NCBI RefSeq assembly: GCF_001280005.1
Contig: NZ_LGDW01000074.1
Coordinates: 1-16,349, forward strand
Source: Streptomyces sp. NRRL WC-3618
GTDB lineage: Bacteria; Actinomycetota; Actinomycetes; Streptomycetales; Streptomycetaceae
Direction: 5' to 3'
DNA: 16,349 nt
Part shown: piece after piece, positions 1 through 6,012 of the stretch
Position numbering within the stretch: the first letter of the stretch is position 1
How the letters are laid out: every line of letters starts with the position of its first letter
Notes under the pieces: generated by a model
Told to the model about the DNA's origin: nothing
Database searches by the model: none
What the model saw: the letters and a program-made list of their open reading frames with translations, nothing else
Position numbers and translations under genes: made by a program

Positions 1-1
1 C

Positions 2-652
2 ACCCGCCCCTTCCTGCGCCCGCACGCCCCCTGGCCGGACCGCGCCCGCACCCCCGCGCCCCAGCCGACGGCAGCCCCCGTGGCCGAGAGACCCGACGTC
101 GCCGGAGCCGTCGACGAGGTCAAGCGCCTCCTCGGCGAGGGCCGCATCACCCAGGCCGTCGACATCCTCGGCGCGATCCTGCCCGCCGCCGCCGACCAGC
201 ACGGCGAGCACTCCCCGGTCGTCCGCACCCTCCGCAAGCAGTACGCGGCCACGCTCATGGACGACGGCCAGTACCGCCGCGCCCTGCCCGAACTGCGCCG
301 CCTCGCCGACGAACGCGCCGCCGAGGCCGGCCAGGCCGACCCCCAGTCGCTGCGCTTCCGCTACGAAGCCGCCCAGTGCCTCGAACAACTCGGCGAACCC
401 GCCGGGGCCCTCGCCGAGTACCGCGCCCTCCTGCCGTACTACGAGAACCAGTACGTCGCCGGTGATCCCGAACTCTCCCTCGACGTCCGCCGCCGCATCG
501 GCCACCTCCTCCTGGCCCTCGGCGACCGCACAGCGGCCCACGACACCCTCGCCCGCCTCCTCCACGACGTGGACCGTCTGCGCGGCCCCGGCCATCCGCT
601 CGCGGCGGAGATCCGGCGGACCCTGGGGTGGCTGGGACAGGTGCGCGGCTAG
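2..652 (+). CDS. C-terminal part of a TPR-containing protein, probably a Ser/Thr protein kinase tail (5' truncated)
   Basis: The reading frame is open from the window edge to a TAG at 650-652 with no stop before the first GTG (80), so this is the 3' end of a longer gene. The first ~26 codons encode a Pro/Arg/Ala-rich linker. After that come helical repeats of TPR type (A-ALPELRRLADERAAEAG, AAQCLEQLGEPAGALAEYRALLPYYE, RRRIGHLLLALGDRTAAHDTLARLL), ending in a conserved-looking WLGQVRG tail. From memory, Streptomyces has Ser/Thr protein kinases with a Pro-rich linker and this kind of C-terminal TPR block. The kinase domain is outside the window, so that assignment is inference. A stand-alone TPR protein starting at GTG 80 is the alternative. 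TPRs would mediate protein-protein contacts in the cytoplasm. Confidence 0.75.
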   Translation, partial: TRPFLRPHAPWPDRARTPAPQPTAAPVAERPDVAGAVDEVKRLLGEGRITQAVDILGAILPAAADQHGEHSPVVRTLRKQYAATLMDDGQYRRALPELRRLADERAAEAGQADPQSLRFRYEAAQCLEQLGEPAGALAEYRALLPYYENQYVAGDPELSLDVRRRIGHLLLALGDRTAAHDTLARLLHDVDRLRGPGHPLAAEIRRTLGWLGQVRG

Positions 653-713
653 GGTTTGCGGTGGCTTGAGGGAATCTTGTAGTTCTCAGGGGCTGAATAT
701 TCCCGAACGCAGG

Positions 714-726
714 AACGGGGCCCGTT
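714..726. promoter_or_regulatory. 13-bp perfect palindrome next to a possible -10 box
   Basis: AACGGG-G-CCCGTT (714-726) is a perfect 6-1-6 inverted repeat. It abuts TATGTT (726-731), a TAnnnT-type -10 candidate for the DUF1906 gene; I see no good -35 at the right distance. It could be an operator or a weak transcription stop for the upstream TPR gene. The assignment is inference. Confidence 0.3.
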
Positions 727-744
727 ATGTTGCGACCTGCTTTC

Positions 745-801
745 GAGTCGCAGAACGTCGTCGCGTAGAACGTAGTCACGTAGAACGTCGTGTCGCAGAA
801 C
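745..801. repeat. 15-bp imperfect tandem repeat (3-4 units) upstream of the DUF1906 gene
   Basis: Four occurrences of the core cGyrGAACgt follow each other at ~15-bp period: around 745-759, 760-774, 775-789, and a partial one at 790-801. Units read like GTCGCGTAGAACGTA and GTCACGTAGAACGTC. The array ends ~15 bp before the GTG start of the DUF1906 gene, so it lies in its leader or promoter. Confidence 0.7.
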
Positions 802-818
802 CAGGGGTGGGGTACGTG

Positions 819-1646
819 GTGTCCAGTCACCGGCAGTCCAAGAAGCGCAGATACATCACCTGGGCGGTGGCCGGTACGGCCGTCGTCGCCGGGGCCGGGC
901 TCGCCGCGCAGTCCTCGATGGCCGCCACCACCTGGCCCGCCCAGCGCACCTACACCGGCCGCGCGTTCGACACCTGCACCGCACCCTCCGCCGCCGCGAT
1001 GCAGGCCTGGCACGGCGGCCTCTATGGCGCCGCCGCCGTCTACATAGGCGGCAAGAACCGCGGCTGCGCCCAGCCCAACCTCACCGCCCCCTGGGTGAAG
1101 ACGGTCAGCGCGCAGGGCTGGAAACTCATCCCCCTGTACGTCGGCGCCCAGCCGTCCTGCCAGACCGGTTCCAGCCCCGAGAAGCTCACCGCCGCCACGG
1201 CCGCCTCCCTCGGCGCGACCGACGCGGCGGACGCGGTGGCCAAGGCCTCGGCGCTCGGCATCAAGGCCGGCAGCCCGGTCTACCTCGACATGGAGTCGTA
1301 CGACATCACGAACAAGGCGTGCAACGACGCCGTACTGACATACGTACGCGCCTTCGACAAGGCACTGCACGCCAAGACGTACCGCACCGGCTACTACGGC
1401 TTCACCAGCTCCAGCGCGAAGGCCATCGCCCAGGCCACCGACCGCACCGACCTGCCGGGCAACATGTGGTACGCGCTGTGGGACAAGCAGAACACCACCA
1501 CCGCGGACTGGCCGTTCGCCGCGACGCAGTGGACGAACCACAGCCGGGCCCACCAGTACATGGTCAACAGCAAGGAGACCCGCGGCGGCTACACGATCAC
1601 CGTGGACCGTGACGCGTGGGACGCCCCGGTGGCGATCACTGGCTGA
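819..1646 (+). CDS. Secreted DUF1906 (glycoside-hydrolase-like, Rv2525c-type) protein
   Basis: This is an exported protein of about 275 residues. The start is one of two adjacent GTG codons (816 or 819) placed ~4-6 bp after a G-rich Shine-Dalgarno-like stretch (803-812). The open frame extends much further upstream, but that part has no signal-like sequence. The N-terminus is a signal peptide: basic SSHRQSKKRRY, a hydrophobic stretch, then an Ala-rich cleavage area near residue 35. KRRYITW is only a weak Tat-like motif. The mature part resembles the DUF1906 / glycoside-hydrolase-like TIM-barrel family: TCTAPSAAAMQAW, YIGGKNRGCAQPN, and a DxE motif (D157-M-E159 in VYLDMESYD) where GH25-like enzymes keep catalytic acids. 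It ends with a WTNHS..HQY..N segment and DRDAW. A cell-wall glycan role is inferred; catalytic activity of this family is unproven to my knowledge. Confidence 0.85.
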   Translation: MSSHRQSKKRRYITWAVAGTAVVAGAGLAAQSSMAATTWPAQRTYTGRAFDTCTAPSAAAMQAWHGGLYGAAAVYIGGKNRGCAQPNLTAPWVKTVSAQGWKLIPLYVGAQPSCQTGSSPEKLTAATAASLGATDAADAVAKASALGIKAGSPVYLDMESYDITNKACNDAVLTYVRAFDKALHAKTYRTGYYGFTSSSAKAIAQATDRTDLPGNMWYALWDKQNTTTADWPFAATQWTNHSRAHQYMVNSKETRGGYTITVDRDAWDAPVAITG

Positions 1647-1723
1647 GGCGAGGCCGGAGGCCACGGGGAGCGAGCGCTGCGGAGGCGGTGCCCGAAGTCC
1701 CGGTGAATCGTTGGTCGAATGGC

Positions 1724-1752
1724 TTGGCCAGAGCCGAGCCACTGCCTAACAT
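1724..1752 (+). promoter_or_regulatory. Predicted promoter of the SurA-like lipoprotein gene
   Basis: TTGGCC (1724-1729) and TAACAT (1747-1752) are separated by 17 bp, fitting a housekeeping-sigma promoter. Transcription would begin near 1759, giving a ~46-nt leader ahead of the TTG start at 1805. Confidence 0.5.
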
Positions 1753-1793
1753 CGATCACCGCAAGACTTTGTGCCCGGCTGCACAATCTCCTC

Positions 1794-1799
1794 AGGAGG
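1794..1799 (+). promoter_or_regulatory. Strong RBS that fixes a TTG start
   Basis: AGGAGG sits 5 nt before TTG 1805. It is a near-perfect Shine-Dalgarno match and decides the start of the lipoprotein gene over in-frame upstream codons. Confidence 0.85.
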
Positions 1800-1804
1800 C
1801 TTCC

Positions 1805-2464
1805 TTGCACCGCCGTCGTCGCACCGCGCTTCTTCTCTCCGCCGCGATCGTCGCCGCGGCCCCCCTCCTCACCGCCTGCGGAAACGACGCGCATCCCGGC
1901 GCGGCCGCCGTCGTCGGCGGGCAGCGGATCACGGTCACGCAGCTGGAGAGCAGGGTGAAGGAGGTACGCACGGCGCAGCGGGTGGCCACCCCGGACCGGG
2001 CCCAGTACGCGCAGGCCGTCGCCAGAACCGGCAGCCTCACCCGGGACACCCTGCACACCATGGTCCTCGACCGCGTCCTCAACCAGGCGGCGAAGAACGC
2101 GGGCGTGACCGTGACCCGCAAGGACGTCCAGGGCCTGCGGGCCTCCCTGGAACAGCAGGCGGGTGGCGCGAAGGCGCTGGAGGGCAGCTGGCTCCAGCAG
2201 TACGGCGTCGCCCCGGCGCGCCTCGACGACAGCCTGCACACCGAGATCGTGGCCCAGAAACTGGCCGCCGCGCTCGGCGCCGACATGAACACGCCGGACG
2301 GCCAGGCCACGTTCTGGAAGGCGATGTCCGAGGCCTCGAAGACCCTCCACGTCGACCTCAACCCGCGCTACGGCACCTGGGACGTCCAGAAGAGCAGCCG
2401 CGTCGACGCGAAGACGCCCTGGGTACGGGAGATCACGGCACCGCAGACGCCACAGGGGGCGTGA
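1805..2464 (+). CDS. SurA N-terminal-domain lipoprotein (putative periplasm-side chaperone)
   Basis: This is a 219-residue predicted lipoprotein with a TTG start set by the AGGAGG box at 1794-1799. The N-terminus is MHRRRRTALLLSAAIVAAAP followed by the lipobox LTAC, so Cys25 would be lipidated and the protein anchored to the outer face of the membrane. After it comes AAAVVGGQRITVTQLESRVKEV, typical of the SurA_N family, then a helical bundle (DTLHTMVLDRVLNQAAKNAGVTVTRKDVQ). No parvulin PPIase domain follows, so a chaperone-like rather than isomerase role is inferred. It precedes mazG on the same strand, with a tandem repeat between them. The stop codon TGA lies inside the first repeat unit, so repeat expansion could affect the 3' end. 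Confidence 0.88.
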   Translation: MHRRRRTALLLSAAIVAAAPLLTACGNDAHPGAAAVVGGQRITVTQLESRVKEVRTAQRVATPDRAQYAQAVARTGSLTRDTLHTMVLDRVLNQAAKNAGVTVTRKDVQGLRASLEQQAGGAKALEGSWLQQYGVAPARLDDSLHTEIVAQKLAAALGADMNTPDGQATFWKAMSEASKTLHVDLNPRYGTWDVQKSSRVDAKTPWVREITAPQTPQGA

Positions 2465-2544
2465 CGGATACGCCGTGACGGATGCGGAGTGACGGATACG
2501 CCGTGACGGATACGCCGTGACGGATGCGGCGTAACGGTTGTCCG
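2461..2544. repeat. 14-bp tandem repeat (5 units plus 1 degenerate)
   Basis: Units start at 2461, 2475, 2489, 2503 and 2517, alternating GTGACGGATACGCC and GTGACGGATGCGGm; a decayed sixth copy starts at 2531. The array covers the stop codon of the lipoprotein gene (TGA 2462-2464). Its end can fold: TACGCC (2511-2516) pairs with GGCGTA (2528-2533), so it may also act as a weak terminator. Confidence 0.92.
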
Positions 2545-2630
2545 TACGGGTGTGCGGGCGCCGGGTGCTCATGCCGCGTCCGTGAGCGCCTGGCCTGTGG
2601 ACAACTGCTGGGGCTGTCGGTGGCGTGGGT

Positions 2631-2642
2631 TACGTTCGGATG
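2631..2642 (+). promoter_or_regulatory. Possible leaderless promoter of mazG
   Basis: TACGTT (2631-2636) is followed by six bases and then GTG 2643. This is the spacing expected if transcription starts on the first base of the start codon. There is no convincing Shine-Dalgarno, and no clear -35 box either, so this is inference. Confidence 0.35.
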
Positions 2643-3656
2643 GTGAACGCAACCAGCGGCTTCGAGACCGCGCCGGAGACGGAGACCGACCCCGGTCGTG
2701 TCGTCCTGCTCACCACCAGCCACCGGGTCGCCCCCGGCCTGCTGTCCTGGCCCGCCTGGCAGACGCTGCACGCGGCCGACCGAGTGCTGTGCGCGGACGG
2801 AACGCATCCGCAGCTGCCGTATCTCCGGGACGCCGGCATAGCGGTCGAGGAGACCTCCCCGACCGCCGAGGACCTGGTCCACGCCTGCGCCGGCGCCCGG
2901 ACGGTCGTGGTCGTGACTACGGGCGAGGGCGACCCGGCCCTCACCGACGGCCTGGCACGCCTCGCCGGCTCCGGCCGCGTACAGATGCCGGACCTGGAAC
3001 TCCTCCCCGCCTCCTACGACCTCCCCGGCGCCCGCCTCCTCGACCTCGTCCAGGTGATGGACCGCATCCGCCTGGAGTGCCCCTGGTCCTCCCGCCAGAC
3101 CCACAAGGGCCTGGCGAAATACGGCATCGAGGAGGCGTACGAACTCGTCGAGGCGATCGAGGAGGGCGACCGGGACGAGCTGCGCGAGGAACTGGGGGAC
3201 GTCCTGCTCCAGGTCGTCTTCCACGCGCGTATCGCCGAGGAGGACACGGACACCCCGTTCTCCATCGACGACGTGGCGGCCGGCATCGTCACGAAACTGA
3301 TCCACCGCCACCCGCACGTCTTCGGCGACGCGACGGCGTCCACACCGGAGGACGTCAAGGAGCACTGGCTGCGCACCAAGGCGATCGAGAAGCGCCGCAC
3401 CTCGGTGACGGAGGGCGTCCCCCTCGGCCAGCCCGCCCTGGCCCTCACGGCGAAACTGGCGTCCCGGGCACACACGGCGGGCCTCGACGTCCCGCTGCCG
3501 AGGGGCGAGGGCATCGGCTACGAGCTGCTGGAGCTGGCGGTACGGGCGGAGTCGGAGGGCGTGGACCCGGAGGCGGCACTGCGGGTCGCCGCGCGGGCTT
3601 ATCGGGATGCGGTGCGGGTGCGGGAGGGCGTGGCGGGAGTGATCGACGAGGGGTGA
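2643..3656 (+). CDS. mazG: Nucleoside triphosphate pyrophosphohydrolase MazG
   Basis: MazG hydrolyses (d)NTPs to NMP plus pyrophosphate and cleans non-canonical nucleotides in the cytoplasm. Residues ~10-130 form the actinobacterial N-terminal region related to the tetrapyrrole-methylase/YabN fold (PGRVVLLTTSHRVAPGLLSWPAWQ, RTVVVVTTGEGD). The MazG domain follows: LVQVMDRIR..CPWSSRQTHKGLAKYGIEEAYELVEAI and EELREELGDVLLQVVFHARIA. The metal-binding EExxE...ExxD set is visible as E163/E164/E167 and E182/E183/D186, so the enzyme looks active. KLIHRHPHVFGD and the HWLRTKAIEK segment are also family hallmarks. In-frame GTG 2643, ATG 2640 and GTG 2625 are all possible starts; none has a clear RBS. 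I prefer 2643 because of the -10 box geometry upstream. About 337 residues. Confidence 0.95.
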   Translation: MNATSGFETAPETETDPGRVVLLTTSHRVAPGLLSWPAWQTLHAADRVLCADGTHPQLPYLRDAGIAVEETSPTAEDLVHACAGARTVVVVTTGEGDPALTDGLARLAGSGRVQMPDLELLPASYDLPGARLLDLVQVMDRIRLECPWSSRQTHKGLAKYGIEEAYELVEAIEEGDRDELREELGDVLLQVVFHARIAEEDTDTPFSIDDVAAGIVTKLIHRHPHVFGDATASTPEDVKEHWLRTKAIEKRRTSVTEGVPLGQPALALTAKLASRAHTAGLDVPLPRGEGIGYELLELAVRAESEGVDPEAALRVAARAYRDAVRVREGVAGVIDEG

Positions 3657-3743
3657 CGAGGTTCGGCACTGATCACCCCGCCGCCAACCTGCCACCGCAC
3701 TCTTCACCTGGAATCCGCGACTCGCCGATTGGCTCTTGTGAGC

Positions 3744-4298
3744 TCAGAGCCTCTGAGTGGCTACAGCTCCCGTATACGTCTCACGCGTCAGGTCATGAGG
3801 GCTGATCCCGAGATCCGTCATGACGGCGCGGATGTCGTTGAGTGCCTGCGACAGATGGGACTCTTCAACGATGGTCTCTACTTCAAGGAAGGTGCCGTCG
3901 ATCTCAGGGACACGGACGAGGGTGGCGAGCATACGTCGGCCCTGTGCCTCGAAAGTGTAATTTCGGCACCGCTTCTCGAAGGCGATGACCGGCGCATGGC
4001 CAAGGCCACGGACGATTGCGTGTATCTCCTCGGCGTCCGTCACTTGAGTCTCGTGCTCGGGCTTCGAGCCGGACACCTCGTCGACGGCCGCGTCCTTGAA
4101 CGTGAGGACCGTTCGGGTTCCATCAGCGCCATGGACGGTACGCACGCGCAATTCCTGGTCGGATTTCTCCAGGGCTCCGTCAGGCCGGTCGTAGTAGGTG
4201 TCCTGGTACACCTCGACGCGGGCCGTCGCGCGCTCGTCGAGCAGGCGCACAACTGCCTCGGGCGAGTGGACGCGAGCCTTCAACTCAGCCTCGATCAT
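3744..4298 (-). CDS. CYTH-domain protein (class IV adenylate cyclase / triphosphatase-like)
   Basis: This 184-residue protein has the CYTH signature ExExK right at its N-terminus (E3-A-E5-L-K7), which binds triphosphate and metal in CyaB adenylyl cyclases and thiamine triphosphatases. Further family-like elements are QDTYYDRPDGALEKSDQELRVR, TVLTFKDAAVDE, FEKRCRNYTF and the acidic LEVETIV strand, consistent with the triphosphate tunnel fold. The start is taken as ATG 4298 because a GAGAGG-type box lies 9 nt before it; a TTG at 4304 is the alternative. It is the second gene of a minus-strand pair, 18 bp after the HTH regulator, so the two are probably co-transcribed. Whether it makes cAMP or hydrolyses a triphosphate cannot be read from the sequence. 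Confidence 0.85.
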   Translation of the reverse strand: MIEAELKARVHSPEAVVRLLDERATARVEVYQDTYYDRPDGALEKSDQELRVRTVHGADGTRTVLTFKDAAVDEVSGSKPEHETQVTDAEEIHAIVRGLGHAPVIAFEKRCRNYTFEAQGRRMLATLVRVPEIDGTFLEVETIVEESHLSQALNDIRAVMTDLGISPHDLTRETYTGAVATQRL

Positions 4299-4316
4299 GG
4301 GCAAGTTCCTCTCTCC

Positions 4317-5171
4317 TCAGACCGTGCGCTGTGCGCCGTCGATGACAGCATCAAACATCCTTCGGAACCCTCGGAACAGGGGCCCGTGCGGCGTTTCCAT
4401 CACCTTGTACGTAGCGCTCTCGTGGCCCTCCCACCCGGCGTCGAAAGCGCTGACGAACATGGTGGTGTCCGTGCGAATGAGCCGCCAGGTGGGAAGCATG
4501 CGATACCGGTACACCTGGATGTCGCAGCCGTCGGCCAGCAGCTCCCGTAGTCGCGCCTCCGTCAGGCGTACTCCGCCGGCGAGGGACTCGGCGGACTCTC
4601 CGATCTCCGCAGCTCGTCGGGTGAGCGCGTCGGAGTCCGGGTCGAGGAGCAACACCCGGACGCGGACCCCTTTGCCGCCCTGCTCACGCGGGAGGCAAGC
4701 GCGCAGGAGGCTGTCGTTCAAGCCGATCAGGCCGAGACCGCGCACGGCCAACACATCCAACTCTTGTGTTGTGCGCGCCTGCTGCTGGATCTCCTCGGCT
4801 GCGGCGTTCTGAGCCGCGTAGACCCGGACTACCTCGGGGAACGCGGCAAGGTCGAAGGCAGCGCCTCCGTTGCGTTTCTCACGGCCGGCCGCCAGACCGA
4901 GGAGGTGTCGCGCGTCGTCGGGCATACGCAATCCATCGGCGATCCGCTCGTACACGTCGAGGCGCACCACTTCTCGACGTCCGTTGATGATCTCGTTGAC
5001 GCGAGCCTGAGTCATCCCTGTCGCGGTCGCGATACGCGACTGACTCGCGCCGGAGTACTGCTGTACGTGGCGGAACACGGCGGCGATGTCCCTTGCTCGC
5101 AGTGACTGACGTACCTCGGCACGCTCCCACGACCAATCAGGCAGATCGATCGGCACCAGCGCTGTCGACAT
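4317..5171 (-). CDS. XRE-type HTH regulator with PLD-like (DUF5919-type) C-terminal domain
   Basis: This 284-residue protein starts at ATG 5171, preceded by a G-rich box; an in-frame GTG at 5195 is the alternative. Residues ~29-84 hold a helix-turn-helix (SQSRIATATGMTQARVNEIINGRREV, then LDVYERIADGLRMP), the XRE/Cro fold. A linker follows. From ~130 there is a domain I associate with DUF5919/phospholipase-D-like regulators: AVRGLGLIGLNDSLL, VRVRVLLLDPDSDA, then PTWRLIRTDTTMFVSAF. The HxK catalytic motif of true PLDs is not present (TWR at the equivalent place), so a ligand-sensing, non-catalytic role is inferred. It is the first gene of the pair with the CYTH gene, and a perfect palindrome lies 37 bp upstream of its start, the likely autoregulatory operator. 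The DUF name is from memory. Confidence 0.85.
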   Translation of the reverse strand: MSTALVPIDLPDWSWERAEVRQSLRARDIAAVFRHVQQYSGASQSRIATATGMTQARVNEIINGRREVVRLDVYERIADGLRMPDDARHLLGLAAGREKRNGGAAFDLAAFPEVVRVYAAQNAAAEEIQQQARTTQELDVLAVRGLGLIGLNDSLLRACLPREQGGKGVRVRVLLLDPDSDALTRRAAEIGESAESLAGGVRLTEARLRELLADGCDIQVYRYRMLPTWRLIRTDTTMFVSAFDAGWEGHESATYKVMETPHGPLFRGFRRMFDAVIDGAQRTV

Positions 5172-5207
5172 AGGAAGCCCCCGATATCCCCGCACGAGAC
5201 AAAAGCC

Positions 5208-5222
5208 ATCTCACGGTGAGAT
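5208..5222. promoter_or_regulatory. Perfect 7-1-7 palindrome, candidate operator between divergent genes
   Basis: ATCTCAC-G-GTGAGAT is an exact inverted repeat between the HTH gene (minus) and the first small gene (plus). On the minus strand it overlaps TAATCT (5224-5219), a plausible -10, so a bound repressor would cover the transcription start of the HTH-CYTH pair. Assigning it to this regulator is inference from position. Confidence 0.65.
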
Positions 5223-5301
5223 TACCGGTGGGGGATCGCATGCGCGCTACTCCCCGCGTAATCGTGGTGACCCTGAGAAGGCAGTTAGCGGAGGTGGACA
5301 G

Positions 5302-5520
5302 ATGGCGACGCAGACGACGCAAGGGAAACCGGTGGAGCTTCCGTATCCGACGTCATTCGAGCCGGAACCGGTCCGAGGGTGCGACGTCTGCGCCGCCCTT
5401 GCCCGGCAGTGGAGGGAAGCGTCCAACTCCCGTAGCCCCGCCTACGACCCGTCGCACGCAACGGATCTGGCGGTGGAAATCCAGCGCCACCCACACGACT
5501 GGAAGAAGGCCCGACGGTGA
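5302..5520 (+). CDS. Small hypothetical protein with CxxC motif
   Basis: This 72-residue protein has ATG 5302 preceded by GGAGG at a good distance. I do not recognise a named family. It contains VRGCDVCAALARQWREA, a CxxC, and ends with DLAVEIQRHPHDWKKARR, so a small metal-binding fold (Cys2 plus His residues) is possible. Its stop overlaps the GTG of the next gene by 4 bp (GTGA), implying translational coupling. It is divergent from the HTH regulator across the palindrome at 5208-5222. Similar small Cys/His proteins accompany HTH regulators in Streptomyces as far as I recall. Function unknown. Confidence 0.8.
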   Translation: MATQTTQGKPVELPYPTSFEPEPVRGCDVCAALARQWREASNSRSPAYDPSHATDLAVEIQRHPHDWKKARR

Positions 5521-5792
5521 CGGGAGAACCCTTCCCCGACCTCTTCGCCCATCTGAAGGTAGAAGCGCTGCCGTCGCGCAGGTGGGTCGAATGCGCCAGC
5601 TGTATCGAGAACAAGTCGCTCGACAACGGAGACACTGATCCGCAGGAGTGGGCCGTCGGGCACCTACGGTTGCACCCTGATCACGCCCGATACCGGATCG
5701 TCAGTCAGGTCGGGTTCCGTCTCGATCCAACGACCGCGCCGGACCCGGTGGCGCCGGGAGCAACGTCGAGGAGGCCGTCTGCGGCGTTCTGA
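5517..5792 (+). CDS. Small hypothetical Cys/His protein (DUF7848-like)
   Basis: This 91-residue protein begins at GTG 5517, overlapping the previous stop as GTGA, so the two are one operon. The core is RRWVECASCIENKSLDNGDTDPQEWAVGHLRLHPDHARYRIV, with a CxxC followed by two His residues ~28-33 residues later, reminiscent of a small zinc ribbon. The arrangement resembles short Streptomyces proteins annotated as DUF7848, but I hold that name loosely. After residue ~65 the chain turns Pro/Ala-rich and looks unstructured. It is likely under the same control as its partner, possibly by the divergent HTH regulator. Function unknown. Confidence 0.78.
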   Translation: MTGEPFPDLFAHLKVEALPSRRWVECASCIENKSLDNGDTDPQEWAVGHLRLHPDHARYRIVSQVGFRLDPTTAPDPVAPGATSRRPSAAF

Positions 5793-5859
5793 CGACGCTG
5801 CCTCCGGAGTTCTTGAAGTCGGATCGCAGCATCACGGGTGTTGACTGGCCGACGTCACG

Positions 5860-5961
5860 GTGAAGTGCGACCCATGTACGTCCTTCCTCGGCGGGCGGGG
5901 TGCTCTCCCGGACAACCCTGTTGTCGCGCAGACAGTGCTCAGCGCTGTTGGCATGCTGTGA
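5860..5961 (+). CDS. Possible 33-residue ORF with CxxC (low confidence)
   Basis: A GTG-started frame encodes VKCDPCTSFLGGRGALPDNP and a hydrophobic tail ending VGML. It has a CxxC like the two preceding small genes and lies downstream of them on the same strand. There is no convincing RBS, and the frame is closed by a stop at 5842-5844 upstream. It could be a real micro-protein, a decayed gene remnant or chance. The rest of 5793-5859 shows nothing I can assign. Confidence 0.2.
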   Translation: MKCDPCTSFLGGRGALPDNPVVAQTVLSAVGML

Positions 5962-5989
5962 GGGGCTCCTACAAATAGGCGAGCCCCTC
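5960..5989. terminator. 9-bp perfect inverted repeat upstream of the P450
   Basis: GAGGGGCTC (5960-5968) and GAGCCCCTC (5981-5989) form a perfect 9-bp stem with a 12-nt loop. No T-run follows. It may terminate the small-gene operon (Streptomyces terminators often lack U-tracts). Because it ends 12 bp before the -10 of the P450 promoter, it may instead be an operator. Confidence 0.55.
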
Positions 5990-6000
5990 CTGCTCCTGCA

Positions 6001-6012
6001 TAGGGTCAGCCC
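6001..6012 (+). promoter_or_regulatory. -10 box consistent with a leaderless P450 transcript
   Basis: TAGGGT (6001-6006), a good TAnnnT box, is followed by exactly six bases and then ATG 6013, so transcription could begin at the A of the start codon. No recognisable -35 is present. The AGGG inside it is the only SD-like alternative. Confidence 0.42.

Noticed and set aside
712..736. ECF sigma-type promoter GGAAC-N16-CGAC upstream of the DUF1906 gene
   Set aside because: The -10 part matches poorly (CGAC rather than CGTC), and GGAAC is common by chance.
462..815. In-frame N-terminal extension of the DUF1906 gene to 462
   Set aside because: It overlaps the TPR gene, would place the signal peptide internally, and runs through the repeat array.
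5841..5869. TTGACT as a -35 box at 5841
   Set aside because: No acceptable -10 at 16-19 bp and no downstream gene needing it.
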